Source: Mytilus trossulus | Lineage: Eukaryota > Mollusca > Bivalvia > Mytilida > Mytilidae | Direction of reading: 5' to 3' | Length of the DNA: 64,000 nucleotides | Assembly (NCBI RefSeq): GCF_036588685.1 | Contig: NC_086378.1 | Coordinates: 77,021,127 to 77,085,126 of the forward strand | Part shown: in pieces, positions 11,675-23,400 of the stretch | Numbering within the stretch: position 1 is the first letter of the stretch | Layout of the letters: each line of letters opens with the position of its first letter | Made by a program: the position numbers and the translations under genes | Notes under the pieces: generated by a model | What the model was told of the DNA's origin: nothing | What the model saw: only the letters and a program-made list of their open reading frames with translations | The model's database searches: none

Positions 11675-12383
11675 GTAAAACTAATATGTCTCGATTTATT
11701 AAAAGTCCATTTCTATACATGTGACTCTGCTATTACAAATATACTTAGAAAAGTTTTCTCTTATCGTCATAACTTTTCAAATTAATATTCATACGTCAGC
11801 CGTATATCCATATGCTCTATATGGTCCGTTAATTAGGGATAGAGATAATATTTGATTTAATTAAAACAAAATTGTAGGGTTCTCTTTTCCGAGACCCCTG
11901 AGGTGCCCCTTAATTCAAACACTCCGTTGAAAGCGATTAAGCGCTGTAAACACTGAGATTTATTAGCCTTTGGTTTTCTCGCTTGACATACAATAACATT
12001 ACTTGTTTCTCTGTGAATATGTGAGCTTAGATTAAAAAAGTAAGTAAACTAAAAGTATACATTATAAACTGTGAATCTCATTTGATAATTGACAACATTA
12101 GATTTCATTTGGCTCGACTTAGGCGATCACTTACAAAATTATGTATTTGCTGTTTTCTGTTTTTCTGTTCGTATATATGTGTTTAGTTTTGTGAAAGAAT
12201 CATACAAATAATTTAAAGAAATCTGTGTATTTTTGGGTAAATGAAAAAAATAAATTTGGATTTAGTTCAACATTGGTCTTTGAACTGGTGAACATGTTAA
12301 AGATAGTTTGGAAATTAACATTCGTGAAATAATTTTATATTTACCAAAAAAAATATGTACCTGAAATGCTTAATGAGTTGAAT

Positions 12384-12610
12384 GTGGGTCTCATTGGGGT
12401 CTAAGCGTGAGGATGGATTGTCGATTTTTTGTAAGCTTGAAACATGAAAAAATCAAATAATTGTGTCGTGAAAACGGGAAATGAGGTCTTGTGGGACCCG
12501 AGAAATGACAAAAAAATGAGAATTTCTTATTTATATAGTGTAAGCGGGATACAGGAATTTGTCAAAACAGTAAGCGGGATTCGGAATTTGAACCCCCCAC
12601 TGAGACCCCC
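12384..12610. mobile_element. MITE with gtgggtctca ends and ttgaat target duplication
   Basis: The left end gtgggtctcattgggg and the right end ccccccactgagaccccc are imperfect inverted repeats. The flanks are ttgaat at 12378-12383 and 12611-12616. The interior has two gtaagcggga blocks. Length is 227 bases. Confidence 0.55.
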
Positions 12611-12917
12611 TTGAATCAGTTCTGGAAATTTCTGAATTCAGTATTGTTAATGAATTCGGTAACAGTTACGAATTAATTTACTGAACCATTAATGATTTCA
12701 GTAACTCCAGAATTTATTCGTTTTTATTTTGTATTTATAAATATATGTTAATAAGTAAATGAGAAGGATTTTTGAACATTCGTCATTGGTTTTTATCAAC
12801 CCGTAGAAAGATTTTAATTTAACAGGCAGAATTCTAGAATTGTGCATATAGTTTTCTTGTTTGAATTGTTTTACATTGTCTTATCGGGGCCTTTTAAAGC
12901 AGACTATGCGGTATGGG

Positions 12918-13195
12918 CTTTACTCATTGTTGAAGGCCCTATGGTGACCTATACAGTCTGCACGGTTAGCCACTAGTCCGATGCCCCAGACTAGTAAAAT
13001 TTCAATTGGACTAGTAAGTTTTTGCAAAACTTTGTTTGGACCCATAAGGAAAATGTCAGAATATTGGTCTTCAGACTAGTACAAATGTAGTTGAAAAAGT
13101 TTTTGGTGCAGACTGCCTACAGTTAATGTCTGTGTCATTTTGGTATATTGTGTATAGTTGTCTCATTGGCAATCATACCACATCTTCTTTTTTAA
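12918..13195 (+). repeat. SINE-like repeat, interrupted copy
   Basis: Same family as 2335-2450: cattgttgaaggcc, ggtgacctata, then (after an insertion) gttaatgtctgtgtcatttt and gtctcattggcaatcatacc. The insertion at 12954-13115 splits it. Confidence 0.7.
12954..13115. mobile_element. 162-bp MITE inserted in a SINE-like repeat
   Basis: The perfect 10-base inverted ends are cagtctgcac and gtgcagactg. It interrupts the SINE-like block ggtgacctata|gttaatg; flanks cctata and cctaca are an imperfect target duplication. The interior repeats actagt. Confidence 0.65.
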
Positions 13196-14254
13196 ATATA
13201 GTTCTGTCTGAAATTCTCAGTAACCATTTTTTAATTTTTAAAGGCTATAAACCAAATAAATAGATTTGAAGTTACCGAATATGTTAATGATTCAGTTAAT
13301 GAACTTAGTATACTGTTACCGAAATTCATTAACTTAATATGAGGCAGGCATAACCGGTAAATGGGAACGAAGTCTGTATGATTTTTTTTACTTTGAAAAT
13401 ATTTGTAAAAAAAAAGAAACGGAAATACCGTAACGTTTCCGATTTTGGTTCTGTTGTTATGGATTTTAGTTGCGACTTTATTTAAGTTATGTTGTCATAT
13501 GCAATGTAAACAAAGCATCGCTTTCATCAGGTAACGTTTTTTCATATCAAGGAATTATTAAAAAGAAAATTGGTAGTGCATTCCTTCCTATTTTATACTA
13601 CATTATATGTACACTGATAAATATATATTTTCTCAAAGTTTCATACAAACAAGACCGGAAAAAGGAAGTACATTGTAGATTTCTGCGCAGGTCCGATACA
13701 TGACATAAAAAAAATTGAATGATTTTGAGTTCATTAGAACAATGAAATATTCGGGAAATTTTCCCCAATTTTTTTTTTTATTGAATTTTTTACTGTTATG
13801 ATATTTAGTTTGGAAATTTCCAGAACTGGAACATAATTATTGCCTGAAATTGTCACACAGTCAGGATTAATATACATTGATATATATGTGTATATTATAT
13901 ACAATGTACATGTAGACCACTTTGCAGTTAATTGCATTCTGATAAAAACTTGGGCAAACATCATTTATGCTTGCATTTACAAAATTGAGCCTATTATTGA
14001 GGGTCATCATTCTTTTCATAAACCATGTTAACAGTAACTTGTTGAGCCATATGCATAGTCGAGATTACTCTGACGGCTGTTTTTCCAGACAAGCTCTGGC
14101 CATTGTATGATATACTTACATGTACATGTACAACATATGATGTCTGTATGCGTCTTTACACATGTTACAAGAACCAAGCATGTACACAGTACATGAAAAA
14201 TTACATGTATACATTATTTAACATAGTTTTCTTTTACAGAATATACCAACAACC

Positions 14255-14465
14255 ATGCGTTTGTATATCATTGGATTTTTAGTGTTGTGGTGTTGTTTGG
14301 ATGTATCAGAAGGATGTAATGAAGCATTGTGTGTCAGTATTGTCAGTAAATGTATGTTAATCAAGTCATGTGATTGTGACATGACAGACATTAGAAACTG
14401 TTCTTGTTGTAAGGACTGTAATATGTGCTTGTCAACGTTGTACACAGAATGCTGCTCATGTGTTG
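14255..14465 (+). CDS. TWSG1: twisted gastrulation coding exon 1
   Basis: An acceptor tcttttacag ends at 14239, giving 15 bases of 5' UTR in this exon before ATG 14255. The donor is gtaagt at 14466; phase 1. It encodes the signal peptide and N-terminal Cys-rich domain. Confidence 0.93.
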
Positions 14466-17400
14466 GTAAGTTTAGCTTTTATAAACATTGTACACAGAGA
14501 GTGTATTTTATTTGCTATCCTCTAATGATATTTTGATAAAAAAAAGTCTTCTACATGTAATTCATTCATAATTACTCTCATGCTATCATGTACATGTATT
14601 CATGCTACACTAATACAAAGATTGTTCAATGTACATGCAAGGACATACATGTATGTCATTATAAAATGATTTAGGGAACCAAGAATCTTCTATATCATGT
14701 AAATGTACATGTGCATATTGTACATACATGTATACAGACAAAATAACGTAAATAAAATTGTACTAATTTGAAGCTTTGTGAGAAAGACGATCATGCTTAA
14801 TCATGTAAATCTGATGCTGATATACATGTAAATCTGTGATTAAGAAACATTTGCATCACAGGGTGAACATGGTGAGAGAATACATATTACATGTATTATA
14901 TAAACGAAGCATACAAATTATAATTTTCACATGTAACATGTACATGTATATACTACACATATTCACCATGCCAAAATATTTCTGACTTCAGGAATGTGTC
15001 CAGCACCTGACCCAGAAGAGGGTCTACACCTTACTAGTACTATAGAAGAATTGAAAGCTCCAATACCAGAGCTGTTTGATGTATTGACTGAGGAGAAAGA
15101 TGAAGAAATGAGATGGACGACATATACATATCCTGCACATTATGATGCACTTTACTTTAAACCTGGTCATGGAATGTTAGATGTCAATTTTGGTAAGATT
15201 TCTTTCTGATTTAAGTTTATATGAGTTTTGTCATTTAGGGGAGAGCCTGGGAAAAGGTACCATCCTGAAATCCAGAGAAAGTTCAAAAATGTCCTGTGAA
15301 AATAATGTGTCTTTTCCTGCACAACTATATAATCAATTCCCAAATTCCTGATGATCTAAAAGGTACATATGTACATGTATTCCTGAACCCATGTGAATGG
15401 AACGCTAAATTTTAGAATTCCCCTCAAAAATCCTTTAGCCCCTGTTCATAAAAACAGTAAAAGAAAAGTCAGGATACTTTACTTTCATGTAGTTTGCAAA
15501 TAGATAAACACATTGGTTAAACTTTTATGTACCATAGGTAAATAAATGTCTCATTTGAATATTTTTTGTTACAATAACGGTACAAGACAATTAGTACTAG
15601 CTGTGCTGGTTTGCCTATACATGTGTAATATCTCAAATATTAACCACACCTTATTTAATCATGTTAATAGCACTAATTGTCAGTATTTAACAAATCACAT
15701 ATTGTACTAAGGTACATTATTATCTATTGTAATATACCTTGGTACACTTTTATCTGATTTTGAGATAAGAGTGGTCTTTTATATAGTCACTTTTGAATTT
15801 ACTGCTTTAACAACTTTTGTGGAACCTAAATCCAGGTGGAGGTCAAAAAGGTCAAATAAGATCAGATAAGTTTACACAGGTGTCAGTGATATGTCACTCA
15901 GGTAAGAGACATAATTCACTACTTCAAAGCAATTAGACTTTGTAGTATTGTACTCTGTTATGAATGAAATATTTCTATTTTTTAATTGAGGTGTCAATAG
16001 GGGAACTTTATCATGTTTATAGCCAACTTTTTATTGTCCTTAGCCATGTTAGCGCAAGATAAGAATTTAGAAAAAAAATATTATTCGATACATGTATGTA
16101 CATTTTTATGTACCATGTAAAGAAAGAATTGTGAATGTATTATATATAAATTTATTACATGTGTAATATTTAATATCAATTATTATCGCTATTTTGTGCA
16201 TTTTACCTTTGATCTGGTTTTTTTTTTTGTAATAATCATAATAATTTTTCATATCATGCTACTCGCTTGAGATGGATGATAATCGCTAGAAACTTAGGAG
16301 GCACGTGGCGTTTCTAATGAAATTGACAACGTCGTCATAGGTAAAATAGTTATAAACAGATTATCATTGGTCATCTCAACTCGATTGCTGTTCTCGCTTT
16401 GGCCGTACTGCCTCAAGCGAGAAAATCAATTTCGTTGAGATGATCAACGATAATATATAAATATCTTTTTTATTCAAATAATGACTGCAGAGATCTCAGT
16501 GAATTTAGAGGGGGAGAGATATAAATATCTTCTTTATTCAAATAATGACTGCAGAGATCTCAGTGAATTTAGAGGGGGAGAGAAATCATTTACAAGTAAA
16601 TTAATAATGCAATTTCTAATCTAAGTATACGTTTTCATAAAATAAACAGAATGATATTTGACAAGAAAGCATGCAATTGTTAATTAAGAATTAAGGTTGA
16701 AGTTCTTAGTTCTGTTTAATGTTATTTCATAGATAAAATCATATAAATGCAATATAAATCAATTATTTTAAAGCCTGTATTAAACTTGTTAAATTGGGGT
16801 CTTTTTTGAATCAATAAACCAAATCAGTCTTCCTCTCGCTGCCTTCTCTACTTCACTTGTCCAGCTGACATTTAGAACAAATCTCTCACTCGCTCATTTT
16901 TTAATGCCGTGGCAGCGACCAAGCATTAAAAAATGAGCGAGTGAGAGATTTAATTTTAATTAGATTGTTAACCAATTCTACTTAATTTGATTTTTTTTCT
17001 TAAATACATGTATTCCGCTTATATAAATGCTTAATATTTACCAGAAAATTCCTATTTGAATAATTTTTTTTTAAATTATAGCAAATGTCCCTTTAAAATT
17101 AGAACAGGAAAGTGACAAAATACTTAGTAGAATATTATTAATATTCAGCTGAAAATAAATGTTTATATATTGGATCCGTCACTTTTTAGGAAGGTATAAT
17201 GTATATTTTATACCAAAAGATATAAAAACCATAAATGTTAGATTTGTGGTTTAATGGGGAACCAGGAAATGTGATGTACGAGAATATAATTAATTAATAA
17301 ATATGTTATAAAACTAAAAAATAATAATGGGAATGTCAAATGTTCATTTAAAATAACAATAAAAAGTTACATATTCATTGATTAATGTGGTATACATTTG

Positions 17401-20400
17401 AAATAACAATAAAAGGTACATGTTCATCATGTTCATTGGTTAATTTGACATATTTCATGTTCCGACATTTGTTAAAGTGCAATTAATGAGAAAATAAAAC
17501 TTTTGTGTAGGAATATTATACAAATTTTAAACTATATATATATATATATATATTCTTTATCCAAAAGAAAAAAATACAATAGGTTACTTTGATAACAGGT
17601 GTCAAATTTAAAGTAAAGTTTTTCATGTTTTTCATGTTATTTTTCCACAAGAGATAAAGTAGACATGTCCTACATCATTACAAAACATGTTATTAGGACA
17701 AAAAAATACAGTAAACATCCTGCAATACACCAGATACCATCTCTAAAATCTGCTGTTGTTATTAGTGTTTTCTCACTTTAATATCATGACTCCTGAGTAC
17801 AATATTGACTTGGCTGTGACTAAAATGTTTGTCCTAAAATATCATGTTGTTCTAGCTGTTTAAAGTGCTTCTGTTTATAAACTAGAGGCTCTAAAGAGCC
17901 TGTGTCGCTCACCTTGGTCTATGTGCATATTAAACAAAGGACACAAATGGATTCATGACAAAATTGTATTTTGGTGATGGTGATGTGTTTGAAGTTCTTA
18001 CTTTACTGAACGATTTTGCTTCTTACAATTATATCTATCATGAACTTTGCCCATTAGTAACAGAGAACTATATTTGGTAAAAATTTACATAAATTTACCA
18101 AATTAATGAAAATTGTTAAAAATTGACTATAAAGGGCAATAACTCCTTAAGGGGTCAATTGACCATTTAGGTCATGTTGACTTATTTGTAGATCTTACTT
18201 TGCTGAACATTATTGCTGTTTACAGTTTATCGCTATCTATAATAGTATTCAAGATAACCAAAAACGGCAAAATTTCTTTAAAAATTACCAATTGGAGGGC
18301 AGCAACCCAACAACCAGTTGTCCAATTCATCTGAAAAATTCAGGGCAGATAGATATTGACTTGATTAACAATTTAACTTCTTGTCAGATTTGCTCTAGAT
18401 GCTTTGGTTTCATAGTTATAAGCCAAAAACTGCATTTTACCCCTATGTTCTATTTTTAGCCGTGGCGGCCATCTTGGTTGGTTGACCAGGTCACGCCACA
18501 CATTTTTAAAGCAATTGCTTTCATGCCGTCGTGTATGGCCATCTTTGTGACCCAGATCAGAGACTCCGCCCAGATCAAGCCATAGTATTTTGTTAAACAG
18601 GCTCCTGGTCTGTCATTCTTAAACACCTATGTGTGTTTTCTAATGCAATACATAGCTTGAAACTTTTGAAAAACGTTAGTGGATTTAAGAAGTTTCAGCA
18701 TACGTTCTTGTAGATGTATTTTTGTATTTAGGGGGACAACCGTTTGACTATCAAAAAACATAGACGTCCGAGTGAAAAAAAATGCATTTTTATACCTGCG
18801 ATTCCGTTTTCCGTTCGTACGATGTTTCAACAAAATATGGAATCATTTCAGTTGTTGATTTAGTCTTGAAAATTTGACTGAATTATCTTTTATAATATAC
18901 GGTTTTATATGTTTAATTGGTGTGTTTTTAAGAAAGAGGTCAGGTGCTCTTGTTCATTCATAAAATTGTCGTTCATTCATAAATTTATCGTAAAATCAAA
19001 ATCACTACACAGGTTATCAGGTTATACGTAGTGTCAAATGATTACCTGTAATCTAAAAATAGACAAAGTTAACTGACCTATTTTGTTGATTTGTTTGCGC
19101 AAATAATTTAGAGGAACGAAACCCTTGTTAAAAACACATAACAATAAGTTTGTTTTCCTTTTTTGTCATAACTCCGTAAGATTTATCGATCACCTTACTA
19201 ATGAAATGGACCCGTCCAAACGTGATTGATGCCAAGTCCAGATGAAGAGATATTTACAATTTGGAATTTTCTAGTTTCATAGATTAAAAAAAGTACATCC
19301 TTTTTGGATATCATATTCAAAACTGGGTATGCATGACAAATGATGAAACCATTATCCTCGTCTTTCCAATGGACGAGTCTACTACGTTTGTTGACCCTCG
19401 AAGGTCCACCGTGTTTGCAATTTTATTTCACATGTTTTCGAAATATTGAAGATCATTTTCACAATGTTTCCTGAAAATTGGATAAATATCAAAGCAACTT
19501 AGAGCTGTTTGTTCTTGTTCGTATAATGACGATTTAATGTCATGTTTGTCTGTGATGGCCCCTCTTTTCGGGATTGCACGAGAATTATAGTTATTTCGTA
19601 CCGCATGAGGATGACACACAGGGGCGGATTTAGGCGGGGGCGTGGCGGGCGTGCGCCCCCCCTAAAATTTGCAAAGCATGGGTTGACTTCAACATATTTA
19701 AGAATCAGAAGAGACAATTCAATCTTTTTTAACATTCAAAGTATCATAAGCATATAAAACAGTCAGTTTAACAGAATCAACGTGATAACTAATCAATTGA
19801 CCGTCGGCGCTTTATTAAAGTTCTTTAAATAATTTCAACGGAAGGTGTCAAACGCGGAGCTGCGTTTGATGACAAATATAATAGGTTTTAAGCAGTTAAA
19901 GTAAAAACAAATGTTACATTGTATTTGCGGTTTTTATAATCAATTTGTTTGATAATCGAAGTTCCAAAACATCCCTTACTCACTTTCACAATTTCATCAT
20001 GACACGGTCAAGAAAACAGTACGCAGGTGATATTCTTTTATAATATCTGTAATGAAAGATAGAAAAACTGTTTCAAGAGAAAGGTTAGTTTATTAATTTG
20101 TATCTCTGTGTCTGTATTTATTTCTCACTTGCAACCTAAATATTTAGCCGAATTATGTACCGTATAACTATGCTTGAGATCCCAAGAAAATAAATATAAC
20201 TGCGTAAATGCATGCATCCCATTCTTATGTTAGTTGTTTGTGGCGAACACAGTAAAGTCTGGCACGACCTCCTATAGTCAAAAAGTAAAAAAAACAACAG
20301 ATAGTATGAAAGGACAATTAAAAATTGCTGGTAAAAGTAGAAATTTTCGTTTGAAAAATATTTTGGTTAGGTGAGCTGTGATCTTGTGATCTGTCTCGTC

Positions 20401-23400
20401 TCACTTTGCGTCCGTCTATCTGTAGATTGTTGTCATGTGTGGACTTTCAGCTTGAAACTTTAATTTTTTCACTAATTTTACCACATTACAGTTCGAGATA
20501 TCTACATTTCACCCCTTTAGAAGATTATTTCAATAATTTTACCTTAAAAAACTCCAAAAATTTTTCGCCTCGCTCCGCTCGGCAATTAATAAAAAAGTGC
20601 GCCCCCCCTAACTGCAAATCCTGGATCCGCCCCTGACACATATCAACTGAGCAATAATGTTTGGGACTTAGTTTTTAAGAAATGATGACAAAGTAACATT
20701 ATGAAAATATTTTTAGTCAGCTGAAATATATATTTATTTTTTACATGTTTATGTCTTGTAAAATATTTTGTTTCTTTCCCGCTTTTCAACATTTGCGTCT
20801 GGAAAGTTGAAATGTTTTAACTGAAGTGTTAAATTTAAATTAATTATGAAAATTAAATCAATAAAGGAAATTATTGCCCAGTTACAAACACTACTAGGGG
20901 ATAATCCATAATAATTTCTCTTGGAGTTATATGTTTCAGCACATGTATATTTGACCCCAACTTTAGCCTGGTAAACGTGTTGTCTCCTTGTGAAATATAA
21001 AACATATTAAAAATGACTTTCTGCTAAAGTCTTTAATTGATATAAAGTTAAAACCTTCTTAATTCTCACTAGACAACACTCCTGTCATGTTTAATTCTTA
21101 AATATATGTGGATGAAAAAAAAGTCCCCAAAACATAAACATGGCAGCAATTGCTTTTACAGCCTTTCAGGCTTTGATTTAAACTAGATACCCCAAAGATG
21201 ATTGTGGCCAAGTTTGGATTAATTTGGCCAAGTAGTTTCAGAGGAGAAGATTTTTGTAAAAGATTACTTTAATTTACGAAAAATGGTTAAAAATTGACTA
21301 TAAAGGGCAATAACTCCCTTCGGGCCAGGTGAGCTAAAAAGGAGATGTTGTATCATTGTTCAAATGACAAAAGATAAAAGCAATAGACAACTTAAGAGTT
21401 CTATGCATTTCCGTGAAAAACTTTGGTTTTAGTGAACATCATTCATGCGTTTAGTGGTTTCCTCACTTTTGTTCCCATATTGAGTGAGCACTTTTTAACA
21501 CCATAATATTATATATATATTTGGTTCTATATTGTGTTTTTCTTAAAAGTGATCCTATCTGGAATTATTTTCTAAAAGGATGTCTTATGCTATCACTTAT
21601 AGAAACCATATGGCATTTAAAAATTATCCTGTATGACTGACTGCAGGATGTTATGTTAATTTTTTGGCGGAGAACACTGCTGATTTCAAACAATCACCTC
21701 AAATTCTGCCAAAAATTTATTGCCTATGCATTGCAATGTTCATTTTCCAGCTTAAATCCTCTCAACAATATTTTAAGATTTCATAATAACAAGCTTTTTT
21801 ATGGCCCACATAGTAGAGGGGTATTATGTTTTCTGTTCTGTGGGTTTGTCCTTTTGTTCATCTGTCCTGCTTCAGGTTTAAGTTTTTGATAAGGGTAGTT
21901 TTTTGATGAAGTCGAAGTTAGTACACATGTTTCCTATAATATGATCTTTCTAATTTTAATGCAAAATTAGAGTTTTGATCCCAATTTCCCTGGCCACTGA
22001 ACATAGAAAATGATAGTGCAATTGGGGCATCCATGTATGTACTTTGCCTTTTCTGTTTGGGTTTGGCTGTGTCTACAAATTGTTGGTTCTGAAAAAGTTA
22101 GAAAAATAAAAAGGTTACATTAGTTGATTTGAAATGGGAGGTACATGTACAAATGTAGCTTGAAATTAAACTAAACATATAAAACTATAATACATTTGTG
22201 TCTAGACCATCTTCTTTCAAATAGCTGTATCCCAGAACATTTTGTATTTTTGTTTAATCCAGCTGCGAAATGTACTGAAAGTTATTCCTGTTTTTTTTTA
22301 ACTATTGACTAAATACATATTGTAAATTGACAGTGCAAAAAAACAAAACCCCACAAAAATCTGCAAAGAATTGTATGCATAACATATAGCTAAGACTATT
22401 TACAGTGTTTGTAATAACATGAGCAACACAATGGGTGCCACATGTGGAGCAGGATCTGCCTAACCTTCCAGTGCACCTGAGATCACCCCCAGTTTTTGGT
22501 GGGGTTTGTGTTGCTCAGTCTTTAGTTTTCTATATATATAGTGTTTCTTGTGTTCTTTTATTTGTCTTTTTGTCTTTTTCATTTTAAGCCATGTCATTGT
22601 CAGTTTATTTTCGATTTATGAGTGACTGTTCTTCTAGTATCTTTTACCCTTCTTATATAGCATGTATAGCTGAGAGGTGGATTGTTTTCAACAGATGCTG
22701 AATCATTTACTGTTATTATTGTCTTTATAAACATATTTATTCAAAATTAAAGATCTTTTTCTTTACATACTAAAATTAACATTTGTTTGTTTCACAAATA
22801 CAGTTTATATATATATTTAAATAATTGTCTTTTCCAGTGGTTGTTTATATGAGATGATAGAACCAATGGAATTAAATCTGGCATTTGAACATAAAGTATA
22901 ATGAAAATAAATGGCCAATTAGAAATGAGAACCATTTGAAAAACAATGATATTTTATTGGATTTATGTCAAAATATTTCCTTGTTTTGAGGTAACCAAAA
23001 TTTTGAAAATCAGGTATCAATTTCCAATTTTTCTATGTTCACATCTTTTTTCGTTTACATTAAAAGATTAAATCATATTGCAAAACTGCTATTAATATTT
23101 TTTAGTAACTTTGATATTTTACCATGTTTAGAATGTATTCATTAGTACATTAAGCTATCTCTTTAGGAGCACTTTAAATATATGCTTTAAAACTTTCCAA
23201 TAGAAATAAAAAAGATAAACAGTACAAAAATGTATGCAAGACCAAAACATGTCTAATTACCACCCACATACATTAAGTATTACTCAAACTGATAGATTGT
23301 TATCAATCACTTTACAAGGTAATCATTGATCTAAATAAATTAGTTTGTGCAAATGTTCCTGTCTGGGACACACATTTATTGTTGAAAATTCTTCACATTT

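Larger units (their letters stand above)
3924..14239. other. intergenic region between divergent LamG/PAN and twisted gastrulation genes
   Basis: No coding exon could be supported, although the missing 5' exon of the LamG gene and a 5' UTR exon of twisted gastrulation may lie here. About 4000-6330 shows only AT-rich unique-looking sequence. From 6483 on it is mostly repeats: 6483-6905, 7465-7893, 8243-9165, palindromes at 9499-9659, 10326-10475 and 11563-11674, and MITE-like elements at 11256-11544, 12384-12610 and 12954-13115. Small open frames here have no family features and several fall inside repeats. Confidence 0.55.
17881..21340 (-). mobile_element. hairpin-ended bivalve repeat, split by an insertion
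   Basis: In reverse orientation it begins ctagaggctctaaagagcct near 17881 and ends ggccaggtgagct near 21335. The body 17881-18508 matches, inverted, 62260-62848, and 21179-21335 matches, inverted, the start of that element. It is interrupted at 18509-21178 by repeat b. The ends are flanked by aaa on both sides. Class is uncertain; it is non-coding. Confidence 0.7.

Noticed and set aside
11409-11785. Frames in the T-rich MITE and adjacent palindrome.
   Set aside because: They are by-products of homopolymer runs and the foldback repeat.
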